This document shows, in pieces, positions 40,018 through 49,238 of a DNA stretch of 64,000 bases. The notes below the pieces were generated by a model that worked only from the letters and a program-made list of their open reading frames with translations, made no database searches and had not been told where the DNA came from. Location: NCBI GenBank assembly GCA_902494345.1, contig CABUSV010000014.1, positions 4,847-68,846 on the forward strand, in the 5' to 3' direction. This stretch comes from an uncultured Collinsella sp. (lineage in GTDB: Bacteria; Actinomycetota; Coriobacteriia; Coriobacteriales; Coriobacteriaceae). How positions within the stretch are numbered: the stretch's first letter is position 1; every line of letters starts with the position of its first letter. Both the position numbers and the translations under genes were made by a program.

Positions 40018-41322
40018 CTACTCCCCCGCCACGCTCGCGCGCAGCTTGGCGGCGATGGGCTCGGATGCCAGCAGGAACACGAGCATGACCACGGAGCACG
40101 CCAGGCACACGATCCAGGTGCTCGCAAAGGAGCCCGTGGCGTCGAACAGCACGCCCGAGACAATGGCGCCCACGGTGCCGCCGACCATCTCGAGCGAGGT
40201 GATGGTGCCCGTGACCTTGCCGAGGTCGGCCATGCCAAACTGCTTGGAAGCCGCGATCGTGGGCGTGATAGTGCCCATGCACGTTCCGATACCAAAGCTC
40301 ACAGCGGCGACAATAGGACCGAGGTCCGTCGTCGGGAAGCACAGCGCCACGCAGGCGATAATGCACGCAACGGAGCCAAGGATATTGCCAAAGCGCAGGC
40401 CAAAGCGGTCATAGATCGCACCGAGCGAAATTTTGGCGATAACGACGGTGACCATGTAGGCCGAAAGCACGGTACCTGCCCACATGGGATCGTGGCCGCC
40501 CGTGACGATCTTGGCGCCGTTGACGGTAACACTCGTCATGTTGGTAACCTGGTTGGGCAGGATGGCGCCATTGACCAAGCCCATAAAGAGGAAGGCAACG
40601 ACGAGCAGCCAAAACGCCGGGCTCTTCTTGATGCGAGACCAGCCGACGCTAACCTCGGGCGCCGTGTGCTCGTCCTTGTCGCCAGCCGTCGAGACGGACG
40701 GATCGCCCGGGTTCTCGCCGAGCGGCTTAAGGCCGATCTCGGAAGGCTTGGTGCGGAAGGAGTAGGCCGTGATGGGCAGTGCCGCCACCATGCAGACGGC
40801 AGCGAGCACCAGGAACGCAGAGCGCCAGCCCACACTCACGATAAGCGAGCTCACGATCGGCGAGAGAATGGCTCCGCCAAAGCCCGAGCCCGAAAGTGCG
40901 ATGGAGATGGCAAGGCCTCGCTTGGCGGTAAACCAGTTGGCGGTCACCAGGCTGATAAGCAGGCGGGTCGAGGCGACGGCAAAGCAGCCCGAGACGGCAA
41001 AGAGCGCGTAGACCTGCCACAGCTCACCGACAAAGCTCATGCCGACAAGAACGGCAGAGGTGGCGATTACAGTGAGGGATCCCAAAACGCGGCCGCTTAC
41101 TTTATCGGCAACATGGCCAATGACAAGTGAGCCGATAACGCTCACCACGGTGGAGATGGCGTTGGAGATGTTGTACTGGGCAAGCGTAATCCCGAGGTCG
41201 CTGACGATGAGCGGCTGAAACAGGCTCATGCAGTTAACGAAAATCGTGTAACACGTGGCCATGATGACAAAGCCGGAGGCCACGACGAGCCAACCGGGGA
41301 AGAATTTATGCTGCTGGGACAT
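40018..41322 (-). CDS. MFS transporter, OFA (oxalate/formate antiporter-like) type
   Basis: A 434-residue membrane carrier with 12 predicted helices and a central polar loop (residues about 205-225, NPGDPSVSTAGDKDE). The N-terminus (FFPGWLVVASGFVIM) and the helix 4-5 region (NWFTAKRGLAISIALSGSGFGG) follow the oxalate/formate and monocarboxylate-like branch. A carboxylate substrate is therefore likely but unproven. The ATG at 41322 has AAAGGAAC upstream. The M20 gene upstream ends 38 bases before it, so the two may be cotranscribed. Confidence 0.85.
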   Translation of the reverse strand: MSQQHKFFPGWLVVASGFVIMATCYTIFVNCMSLFQPLIVSDLGITLAQYNISNAISTVVSVIGSLVIGHVADKVSGRVLGSLTVIATSAVLVGMSFVGELWQVYALFAVSGCFAVASTRLLISLVTANWFTAKRGLAISIALSGSGFGGAILSPIVSSLIVSVGWRSAFLVLAAVCMVAALPITAYSFRTKPSEIGLKPLGENPGDPSVSTAGDKDEHTAPEVSVGWSRIKKSPAFWLLVVAFLFMGLVNGAILPNQVTNMTSVTVNGAKIVTGGHDPMWAGTVLSAYMVTVVIAKISLGAIYDRFGLRFGNILGSVACIIACVALCFPTTDLGPIVAAVSFGIGTCMGTITPTIAASKQFGMADLGKVTGTITSLEMVGGTVGAIVSGVLFDATGSFASTWIVCLACSVVMLVFLLASEPIAAKLRASVAGE

Positions 41323-41360
41323 ACTGTTCCTTTTAAACAAACGAATAGCAAGGTTGGGTG

Positions 41361-42656
41361 CTACCGGTGGTCGGCGATGTAGCCCAAAGCGACGGCGGCA
41401 TAAGCCGCGGCGCCAAGGGGAAGCTCGGCATCGCTAAAACGTGCCTTGGGATGATGCTGAGCAAAATGCTCGTCCGTATCAGTCACGGCAGCGCCCACGG
41501 TAAAGTACGCACTCGGGATCTCGCTCGAGATCAACGCGAAGTCCTCGCTCGCCATGGCGTGGAACAACGGCAAGAAGGCGGCCTTGGGCAGCACCGCGCC
41601 CACGTAGCCAAGCGACGCCTGCGTCATATCATCATCGAGTACGAGCGGGGGAACATCCGAGAGCGTCTCGATAGTCGCCGGCGTACGATACGTTGCCGCT
41701 ACGCCATTGACGACCTCCGCGATGCGGGTCTTGAGGTGCTCCATGAGCTCGACGTCGAAGCCGCGCAGCGTACCTTCGAGCACGCAGGTATCTGGGATGA
41801 CGTTGGCCGCTTGGCCACCGGCAAACTTACCCACGGTCAGTGCGACCTCCTTGGCCGCCGGCACTTCGCGAGCGATGAGCTCCTGAAGCGCCAAGTGCAC
41901 ATGGACGCCGGCCGTGATGGGGTCGATGCAAATCTCGGGGCTCGAGCCATGGCCGCCCTTGCCCTGCAGCGTGATGCGGAAACCGTACACGCCCGAGAGC
42001 GCCGGACTGCCGTAGAGCACCAGGCCAAGCGGCGACTGGCTATTGACATGCATGGCAAAGGCGACCTGAGGGCGCGGGTTCTGCAGCAGACCGTCGGCGA
42101 TGGCGGCGCGGGCACCCTCAAAGGTCTCCTCGCCCGGCTGGAACAGCAACTTAACCGTGGCGTTGGCATCAACAAGCTCGGCCTCGTGGGCCTTGAGCAG
42201 GCGCGCCGCACCAAGCAGCGCCGTCGCGTGCATATCGTGACCGCAAGCGTGCATGCAGCCGTTGGTGGATGCAAAGGGCTCGCCGGATTCCTCGGCAACG
42301 GGCAGGGCGTCCATGTCGCCACGAAGCATGATGACCGTACCGGCCTGCTCATTCGTGCAGACGCCATTGCCTTGGGCCGCGGCGGCACCGGCGCCGACAA
42401 GGCCCACAACGCAGGAACCATCAACGAGCGTGGCAAATGGGATGTCCATCTCGGTCAGGCGCGCTTGGATATACGCAGAGGTCTGTGGGAGGCTATTACC
42501 CAGCTCGGGCATCTGGTGGAGATCGTGTCGCCACGCAGCGAGTTCGTCTGCAAAAGCCTGAGCTTCTGCAACAAGACCGTCACCGATAGCGGTCTGCGCC
42601 GCTGCGGTGGCCTTGGGAGCTGATTGCGGTTGAAGATCGGACAAAGCTGGTGCCAT
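41361..42656 (-). CDS. M20 family metallopeptidase / amidohydrolase
   Basis: A 431-residue cytoplasmic hydrolase of the M20D group (N-acyl-amino-acid or hippurate hydrolase-like). The metal-binding regions are LRGDMDALPVAE and CMHACGHDMHAT, followed by the GEETFEGA region. The dimerisation lid begins KGGHGSSPEICIDPI. A late His (FHAMASEDFALIS) completes the site. The ATG at 42656 has GGAGGGC upstream. Its position ahead of the OFA-type carrier suggests uptake and hydrolysis of an N-acylated compound (inferred). Confidence 0.9.
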   Translation of the reverse strand: MAPALSDLQPQSAPKATAAAQTAIGDGLVAEAQAFADELAAWRHDLHQMPELGNSLPQTSAYIQARLTEMDIPFATLVDGSCVVGLVGAGAAAAQGNGVCTNEQAGTVIMLRGDMDALPVAEESGEPFASTNGCMHACGHDMHATALLGAARLLKAHEAELVDANATVKLLFQPGEETFEGARAAIADGLLQNPRPQVAFAMHVNSQSPLGLVLYGSPALSGVYGFRITLQGKGGHGSSPEICIDPITAGVHVHLALQELIAREVPAAKEVALTVGKFAGGQAANVIPDTCVLEGTLRGFDVELMEHLKTRIAEVVNGVAATYRTPATIETLSDVPPLVLDDDMTQASLGYVGAVLPKAAFLPLFHAMASEDFALISSEIPSAYFTVGAAVTDTDEHFAQHHPKARFSDAELPLGAAAYAAVALGYIADHR

Positions 42657-42741
42657 AGATGCCCTCCAGTATCGTTTTTGCAGCAAGCACTTTGATAGCG
42701 TAAAGTGCAAGGCACAACTGTAAGGGCATGACATAAAAAAT

Positions 42742-42760
42742 GCCGCCCTGGGAGGGCGGC
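42742..42760 (-). terminator. Terminator of the DMT gene
   Basis: GCCGCCCT and AGGGCGGC around GGG, followed on the minus strand by a run of Ts (42735-42741). It lies 13 bases past the stop codon. Confidence 0.9.
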
Positions 42761-42772
42761 GCAACAAGTTGT

Positions 42773-43756
42773 TTACAATTGCGGGTGTGATTTTCGGCGC
42801 AAGAAATCGAAATGCGTCTCGCTCAAAATAATCGACAGGAAGATGAGCGCAAAGCCGGCAAGCAGGCGCGAGGTGAGCGCCTCCCCCATCAGTAGCACCG
42901 AGAACAGCACGCCCGAGGGGGACTCCATCGAAAGAAGCAGTGAGCCCGTCGAGGCCGGGACGTGCGCCAATCCAACGTTTTGGACGAGCAAGGCCACACA
43001 CGTACAACCCACCGAAAGAAAGACCATTACACCGATAAAGTCCGGCGTCCATACAGACGAGGGCGCTTGGGTCTCGAACAACAGCGACGAGATCAGGCTC
43101 AAGACGCCATTGCCCACAAACATCCAAAACGTGATGACGTTGATGTCCATCTTGCGACCGTACTTGGCGGTCACCGCCATCTGGATGGCAAAGAAGACCG
43201 CGCCGCCCAGCGTAATGGCATCGCCGGCATTGAACTCGACGCTATCGAGCGCCACCAAGCCAATGCCCGCCAGGCACAGCAACGCGGCGCCCAAGTTGTA
43301 ACGGGTAAGCTTTTCGCCGCTTAGGACGTAGCTCGCAAACGGAACCAAGATGCAGTACGTGCCCGTCAAAAACGCGCTTTTGCCTGCCGTGGTCTGCGCC
43401 AGGCCGATCGTCTGCAGTCCGTATGCTCCCCACATGAGCGCACCCATGCCCAGCCCGACGATCAGGTTGCGGGCATTGAAATGAGCGATGATGCGCTTAT
43501 GGAAAATGGCAAACATAACCAGTGATGCCGGAAGAAAGCGAACGTAGACCAGCTCGAACACCGGAATGGTGTCGAGCGCGCCCTTCATAGTGGTAAAGGA
43601 GTAGCCCCAGATGACCGCCACCGAAAATAGCAGAACTTTCCAGAACAGCGGCGAGCGTGCGCCGGCACCCCGGGGAATACCGCCCGCGCCCAAATCCTCA
43701 CGGGCCACAGGGCTATCAGGCATGTTTTCGATTTCGTTGGCAGCGTATTGGGCCAT
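42773..43756 (-). CDS. DMT-superfamily (EamA) exporter
   Basis: A 327-residue protein with ten predicted membrane helices forming two EamA repeats (about residues 45-180 and 190-325). The N-terminal 40 residues are polar. EamA members export amino acids, nucleosides or other metabolites. The second repeat includes the typical SMESPSGVLFSVLLMGE stretch. The ATG at 43756 has GAGGATG upstream. It is monocistronic, with its own terminator. Confidence 0.88.
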   Translation of the reverse strand: MAQYAANEIENMPDSPVAREDLGAGGIPRGAGARSPLFWKVLLFSVAVIWGYSFTTMKGALDTIPVFELVYVRFLPASLVMFAIFHKRIIAHFNARNLIVGLGMGALMWGAYGLQTIGLAQTTAGKSAFLTGTYCILVPFASYVLSGEKLTRYNLGAALLCLAGIGLVALDSVEFNAGDAITLGGAVFFAIQMAVTAKYGRKMDINVITFWMFVGNGVLSLISSLLFETQAPSSVWTPDFIGVMVFLSVGCTCVALLVQNVGLAHVPASTGSLLLSMESPSGVLFSVLLMGEALTSRLLAGFALIFLSIILSETHFDFLRRKSHPQL

Positions 43757-43834
43757 GGAACATCCTCGCACTCAATCTGGGCGTGGTGTCCGCACGCGTA
43801 TGGCTGCGTGCCGCCTCATGGTCAAATAAAAACA

Positions 43835-43860
43835 GGGCGCACCGGACCCCCGGCACGCCC
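43835..43860 (-). terminator. Hairpin between the DMT start and the YhgE stop
   Basis: GGGCGCACCGG pairs imperfectly with CCGGCACGCCC, with a T-rich run on the minus strand (43825-43834). It lies upstream of 43957 on the plus coordinate, so it fits a terminator of the yhgE operon. Confidence 0.65.
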
Positions 43861-43956
43861 CGCTACTGTAGCAACAATCAAGCAGCCCACGCAATTCACC
43901 GCGCTAAAGCGTCGGCAGAGTAAACCTCGATGCTTCGTCAACACCACGCTGTTGCG

Positions 43957-46146
43957 CTAAATCAGTTTTGTACTCTCCAGCTTTTCGATGATCCAGTCGT
44001 TGGCTTTGATGACCGGACGGCGGAAGACGACGCCCAGGGCCAGCGACGGAATCAGATAGCTCGCCAGAATGCCCAGCTCAACCCAGTACTCCATATGGTA
44101 GGCGCCAGCCATGGCGGCATGCATGGCGTTAATGCCATGGGTAAACGGCAGGAACGGATAGATCGCCTGGAACACAGGGCCGGTCATCTCGATGGGGAAC
44201 GTACCGCCCGAACCGCCGACCTGCATGACCAGCAGCACAACGGCCAAAGCCTTGCCGATATCGCCAAACGAAACCGTAAGCGTGTAGACGATATTGGAGA
44301 ACACGAGACTCGCGACCCAGCCCGCCAGCACAAACTGCAGCGGGTTGTCGCACTGAATGCCAAAGAACAGGATGTCGCCCGCGCACACGAGCGTTGCCTG
44401 CAGCAGGGCCAGACCGCCAAAGAACAGGTAGCGGCCCAGGTAGATCTCGTGCAAGCGCACGGGGATTAACTCATTGATGAGTTCGTCGTCAACCGACACC
44501 TTCATCATGGCCGCCAGCACGATCGAGCCGACCCAGAGCGACAGAATCGTGTAGAACGGCGCCATGGCCGAGCCGTAGTTGCGGATCGGATAGATCGGCT
44601 TGCGATCGAGCGCGACGGGACCGGAAAGCGACACGGCCAAACCCTCGGGATCATTGCCAATCATCGTCTTGATCGTGGCCAGATCGTCCGACATAAGGGC
44701 GCCGTCGAGCTCGTCCTTAAAGGCACTGATCTTATCGGACGCTTCACCCAGCTGATCGGAAGCCTTGTTGACCAGCTTTGCAGCCTTGGAGAGGCCCTTT
44801 GCCAGCGAACCGGATGCGTCGGTCAGGCCGTCTACGGCGCTATCCAGATCGCCCGAGATGCCATCCAGCGAGTCCAGGATGCCTGAAACCGTCTTCTTGA
44901 GCTCCTTTGCCTTGACCGAGAACGTGGAGTCGTAGTCGGACTTGGCGCCCGAAATGCCCGCCTTGGCATCGGCGATGGCCTGGTCGACTTCGGCACGCGT
45001 GCTGTTGACCTCTGCCATGCTGTCAGAAAGGGACTTAGCAGTTGCCGTCAGGTCCTTGGCGCTGTTGCGATACTCCACCGCGATCCTGTTCAGCGATGTT
45101 GCCACAGACTTGAGGCTCTCCTGGAGCTTTTCGCCACTGACCTGCTCGGCAAAGCCGCGGAGCTGGTCGGCCGTGGCGTCGATATCGTCGGCACGTGTAT
45201 TGAGCGCCGCCGCGGCATCGTTGAGCTGAGACACCGTAAGGTAAACATGCTGATTCGCGGCATCGAATGCCTTCGCAAGCTCGGCGGACACGTTGTCGAA
45301 CGAGCCAGCGCTTCCGTCAATCGCGGCGTTGATGGCGTCGTTGGCGGCCTTCAGCGCTTCTTTGGAATCGCTCATGCCGCTCTTGGCATGCTCCATCAAC
45401 CGCTTGGTCGACTCATCGACCGTACCCGTCTGCTGGAGCATACCGCTCGCCGACGTCAACGAATCGGACGTAGAGCTCAAAATGCCCGCCAGCGACGAAG
45501 CATTAGCCTGAACGTCTTGCAGGTCCTCAATCGAATCGCCGAGCGTCGAGGACAGGTTGGCGATAAAGTTGCTGACCTGGTCGGTGCTCATGTAATCGAG
45601 CAGGCTGGACACCGTCTTAAGACCGATGCTCGTAATGGTCTCGGTAAAAGATTCGTTAACCTGGTTCTGAACGGCGCTCGAACCCTTCTCGGTCACGATC
45701 TGCGCGATGGCGTTGGCCTTCTGGTTCTCGTAAAACTCGATATCGGCGTGTTTCACGTCGGTCGAGAAAAGCGTCATCATGTCAGCGCTAAACGTTTTGG
45801 GGATAACGACGGCAGCATAGTACGCGCCCGACTTAACGCCCTCGATAGCCTTTTCGCGATCGTTAAGCACAACCCAATCGAAGCTCTCGTTGCCGCGTAG
45901 GGTGGCGGTCACGTTTTCGCCCACGTTAACCTCGACGGGAATCAGATCGCTCTCGTAACCCTCATCGGTGTTGACCACGGCGATCTTAAGATTGCCGGTG
46001 TTGCCGTACGGATCCCAGCTGCCGGCGATGTTAAACCACGCGTACAGACACGGCACGATAATGAGGCCAATCACGACAATCAAGCCGATCACGGAGCGAG
46101 ACACGTTTTGGACATCGCGCCTAAACAGATGCAGGATGTTCTTCAT
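43957..46146 (-). CDS. YhgE/Pip family membrane protein (second of pair)
   Basis: A 729-residue protein. One N-terminal membrane helix (GLIVVIGLIIVPCLYAWFNI) leads into the conserved Pip N-terminal signature (WDPYGNTGNLKIAVVNTDEGY). A long extracytoplasmic region rich in Ser, Asp and Lys follows, probably coiled-coil (residues about 180-520). The C-terminus has 5-6 ABC-2-like membrane helices. Relatives include lactococcal Pip (a phage receptor) and EsaA of type VII secretion. The start ATG directly follows the TAA of the upstream paralogue, with GGAGGTGAG upstream inside that gene, so the two are coupled. The role is not established; export of lipid or wall-linked material is a reasonable guess. 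Confidence 0.85.
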   Translation of the reverse strand: MKNILHLFRRDVQNVSRSVIGLIVVIGLIIVPCLYAWFNIAGSWDPYGNTGNLKIAVVNTDEGYESDLIPVEVNVGENVTATLRGNESFDWVVLNDREKAIEGVKSGAYYAAVVIPKTFSADMMTLFSTDVKHADIEFYENQKANAIAQIVTEKGSSAVQNQVNESFTETITSIGLKTVSSLLDYMSTDQVSNFIANLSSTLGDSIEDLQDVQANASSLAGILSSTSDSLTSASGMLQQTGTVDESTKRLMEHAKSGMSDSKEALKAANDAINAAIDGSAGSFDNVSAELAKAFDAANQHVYLTVSQLNDAAAALNTRADDIDATADQLRGFAEQVSGEKLQESLKSVATSLNRIAVEYRNSAKDLTATAKSLSDSMAEVNSTRAEVDQAIADAKAGISGAKSDYDSTFSVKAKELKKTVSGILDSLDGISGDLDSAVDGLTDASGSLAKGLSKAAKLVNKASDQLGEASDKISAFKDELDGALMSDDLATIKTMIGNDPEGLAVSLSGPVALDRKPIYPIRNYGSAMAPFYTILSLWVGSIVLAAMMKVSVDDELINELIPVRLHEIYLGRYLFFGGLALLQATLVCAGDILFFGIQCDNPLQFVLAGWVASLVFSNIVYTLTVSFGDIGKALAVVLLVMQVGGSGGTFPIEMTGPVFQAIYPFLPFTHGINAMHAAMAGAYHMEYWVELGILASYLIPSLALGVVFRRPVIKANDWIIEKLESTKLI

Positions 46147-48963
46147 TTATGCCTCACCTCCTTTGGAGTGCTTGCCAAGCGCGGTGGTATCTCCATCATT
46201 TGTGGCTGTGCTGTCGCTGCCCTGAGATTTATGGTGCGAGCCGATATGCGGCAAGCGGCCCGTGGACTGATCGCCGCCCTTGGCACCACGCTCGCTGGCG
46301 TTGAGGCCAAACATGTGGCGGGCGGCAGGAATGGCGGCCGTGTGCTCGCGCATCTCGCGACGCAGGTCCTCATCCGAAAGCGCCGAGATGCGCATCTGGG
46401 TATTGAGGCTCGCGCGGATATATTCGATATTGATAAGCCAGCCGCAGATGGCAATAACCGAGATGATCCAAATGACAAGCAGGATGATCTTGCCGTTATT
46501 GTCGATATCGAGAACCGTCGACAGGACAAAGAGCAGGACCTGAACGCCCACCACGGCGGCAAAACCGCCCTTGATGTAGTACGGGTAGCGATGTTCAAAG
46601 GCGACCGCATGATCGAGCAGTTCGCGACGGTACGAATCGGAATCGAGCATGACACGCATGGCCGTGCGCAGCGAGTAGCGCTGGCGCGGCAGGTCGTTGG
46701 ACTCGCAAATCATCATACCGGTCGTGGAAAGCTGTTTATCAAAGAGCAGGTTAAGGTTGAGCAGCAGCGGACGCAGCTGCAGACCGATAAAGAGCGCCAC
46801 GATCAAGAACACGCCCAGAATGCACAGGTTAAACAGGTAGTTGAACGAATACATGCCGCCGACCGTCTCGCGCAGCAGATTGATGCCGTAGGTAAAGGGC
46901 AGCAGCGGGTGCAGCCACTGGAAGAAGCCTGGCATCATCTCGATGGGGTACATGCCCGACGAACCCGGGATCTGCACGATAACCAGAATGACGCCGATAG
47001 CCTTGCCGATATGCTTAAACGTGGTGGACAGCGCATAGATGATATTGACGTAGGTGAACGAGATGGCGATGCCGCCCAGCACGAACAGCAGCGGGCTGAC
47101 GCACTGCACGCCGATCACCAGATCGCCTACCGTAACGATGATGGCCTGCAACGCGCCCAGGATCACCAGGAGCAACCAGCGGCCAAAGTAGCCCTGACGC
47201 GCGGTAAAGCTGCCGATGCCTTCGCGGTCGACCTCGAGCTTGTAGATGGCGATAAGCACGTAGCCGCCCACCCACAGCGCCAGATTGGTATAGAACGGGG
47301 CAATGCCCGAACCAAAGCTCTTGACCGGGTAAATTGACTTTGAGGTCAGCTCGACCGGAGATGCCATGAAGTCTGCAACATCATCGACGTCGACGCCCAT
47401 TAGGCCGGCCAGCTCGCCCATGGACTCGGAGGTCTGTAGCGCCGCGATGTCGTTGGCGGCGGTTGCGAGCTTGTCCTGGACCTTGGCAAGCGAGGCATCG
47501 GTCTGGGACAGCGTGGTCTTGGCCTGACCGAGCGTGGCGTTGAGTTGCGAAAGTGTACCGCGCGCACTTGCAATAGTAGGCGTGAGGCCAGACACGATTC
47601 CCGTCAGATCACCCGAGACGGCGGCAAACGAATCAAGTGCGCTCGAGACCTTCGGCAGCGCGTTTTGACCCAGGTCCGTCTGAGCCTGGCCAAGGTTGGT
47701 CGCACCGGTCTGAATTGCATTATTGATAGCGTCGCTGGCACCCGAGACAGCCGCAGCGTCATTCGCCATGGCGCTCGACTGCGCAGACAGACCGTCCTTG
47801 ATGCTCTGAAGCTTTTCATTCTGCTCGCGGAGCAAATCGATGATCGATACAATGCGCGCGTCAATTTCCTTGGAACCTGTCGACGTGTCATTGACGAGAA
47901 TTTCCAAGTGCCCGATAACGGCCTTATTGTGGTCGATCGTCGCTTGGAGAGACTCAAGCGAGTTGTCGATACGGGTAGTCGTAGATGCGACCGTGCCCGT
48001 CAGCTTGCCAATCGCAGCGTTTGCGGAGGCTGACGTCTTGGTGAGCGCAAGGCTGCCTTCCGAGAGCGCCTTGGAGAGCGAGGCGACAGAGTTGCCCGCC
48101 GTGGCGCGAGCCTCGCCCAGCAGGTCATTGCCCTGGGAGATCGCCTGCGTCAGCGACGGCGCCTGACCCTGCAGACCGGCAAGTGCCGCATCTGCCGAGG
48201 CAATGGAACCACTCGTCTTATCGATGGCGGCATTCATGTCGCCAATCGAATCACGCACTTCGCCCAACGTATCGGAAGCCTCTGATACCGAACCGGCCAA
48301 CGAATCCTGAGTCTGGGTTGCCTTGTCCTTTAAATCGACTCCGGCATCCTTGGCAATACTGGCAACGGTCTCGCCCACCGTGGAGACAAATTCCGAGTTG
48401 ATCTGCTCCTCGATGGTGTTTGCACCGGTGTCGGTAACCTTGGGCGCAATAGCGCTCTTCTTCTCATTGACGTAGTACGTAAGCTTGGGCTGATGGTAGT
48501 TGCCGTCGAGCATCGAAACCAGGTTATCCGAGAAGTTCTTGGGGATCACGATGGCAGCGTAGTACTCCCCGCTCTCGACGCCCTCTCTGGCATCAGCCGC
48601 CGAGTCGACGAAGGTCCAGCCCAACTGATCGTTTTCCTTGAGCTGATCGACGACCTGGTCGCCTGCATTGAGCTCGCCCACCAGGTCGTTCTGAGTGCCC
48701 CGGTCGTTGTTGGCGATAGCAATCTTGATACCCTGGGTGTTTCCATACGGATCCCAGTTTGCCACGATGTTGTACCAGGCATACAGCGAGGGGATAACGC
48801 ACACGCCCAAAGTAACCACCAGGGCGACGGGGTTCACAAGCAGTCGCTTGATGTCGCGCTTAAAGATCGCAAAGGAGACCTTTGCGTTGGATAGTTTGCT
48901 GCCGAGACTCACGCTTTGACCATCCATCCTGTCGTTGAATCGAATCGTACTATCGACAACCAT
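46147..48963 (-). CDS. YhgE/Pip family membrane protein (first of pair)
   Basis: A 938-residue paralogue of the downstream gene with the same plan. The N-terminal helix and signature are LYAWYNIVANWDPYGNTQG and IAIANNDRGT. An alanine/serine-rich coiled external domain (residues about 180-510) and six membrane helices with an ABC-2-like core follow. It has an extra C-terminal extension (residues about 740-938) with two further membrane helices and a polar, Ser/Gly/His-rich tail. The start at 48963 lacks a good ribosome binding site; the ATG at 48927 (MDGQSVSLGS) is a plausible alternative. It is first gene of a two-gene operon. Confidence 0.85.
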   Translation of the reverse strand: MVVDSTIRFNDRMDGQSVSLGSKLSNAKVSFAIFKRDIKRLLVNPVALVVTLGVCVIPSLYAWYNIVANWDPYGNTQGIKIAIANNDRGTQNDLVGELNAGDQVVDQLKENDQLGWTFVDSAADAREGVESGEYYAAIVIPKNFSDNLVSMLDGNYHQPKLTYYVNEKKSAIAPKVTDTGANTIEEQINSEFVSTVGETVASIAKDAGVDLKDKATQTQDSLAGSVSEASDTLGEVRDSIGDMNAAIDKTSGSIASADAALAGLQGQAPSLTQAISQGNDLLGEARATAGNSVASLSKALSEGSLALTKTSASANAAIGKLTGTVASTTTRIDNSLESLQATIDHNKAVIGHLEILVNDTSTGSKEIDARIVSIIDLLREQNEKLQSIKDGLSAQSSAMANDAAAVSGASDAINNAIQTGATNLGQAQTDLGQNALPKVSSALDSFAAVSGDLTGIVSGLTPTIASARGTLSQLNATLGQAKTTLSQTDASLAKVQDKLATAANDIAALQTSESMGELAGLMGVDVDDVADFMASPVELTSKSIYPVKSFGSGIAPFYTNLALWVGGYVLIAIYKLEVDREGIGSFTARQGYFGRWLLLVILGALQAIIVTVGDLVIGVQCVSPLLFVLGGIAISFTYVNIIYALSTTFKHIGKAIGVILVIVQIPGSSGMYPIEMMPGFFQWLHPLLPFTYGINLLRETVGGMYSFNYLFNLCILGVFLIVALFIGLQLRPLLLNLNLLFDKQLSTTGMMICESNDLPRQRYSLRTAMRVMLDSDSYRRELLDHAVAFEHRYPYYIKGGFAAVVGVQVLLFVLSTVLDIDNNGKIILLVIWIISVIAICGWLINIEYIRASLNTQMRISALSDEDLRREMREHTAAIPAARHMFGLNASERGAKGGDQSTGRLPHIGSHHKSQGSDSTATNDGDTTALGKHSKGGEA

Positions 48964-49042
48964 TGTAGTAGGCGCTTTAACGTCTCAAAGCACAATGGTG
49001 TTGAGTTTTGCGGGTAGCAATATACTACGAAGATGAGTTAAC

Positions 49043-49054
49043 GTACAGTTGTAC
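49043..49054. promoter_or_regulatory. Operator-like dyad upstream of the YhgE pair
   Basis: GTACAGTTGTAC (arms GTACA/TGTAC) lies in the AT-rich gap before the first YhgE start, and ACTGTAC occurs twice in tandem across it on the minus strand. A small repressor could bind here. Confidence 0.4.
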
Positions 49055-49103
49055 AGTATCTTAAATTTCAGCAGGTCACAAAACCACAACCCCGACAAAT
49101 AAT

Positions 49104-49126
49104 TGATCCCTTGGGGACGGAGGAAT
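49104..49126. repeat. Half copy of repeat G
   Basis: 23 bases are identical to 39879-39901 (TGATCCCTTGGGGACGGAGG and on). Here the complementary left arm is missing. Confidence 0.85.
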
Positions 49127-49138
49127 CATTCAAAAGGA

Positions 49139-49208
49139 AACGAGAGTGGAAAATCTCCCACTTCAAGCCCGCATTCGAGCCAAAAGTGGGAGATTATCCA
49201 CTCTCGTT
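49139..49208 (-). terminator. Long palindrome I after htpG
   Basis: The 25-bp arms 49139-49163 and 49184-49208 (AACGAGAGTGG...) carry one mismatch and start 30 bases past the htpG stop. It probably terminates htpG, though no T-run follows, and its length exceeds what termination needs. Confidence 0.7.
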
Positions 49209-49238
49209 CTAATCTAGTTACGGTGCCGTATCCCCGAA

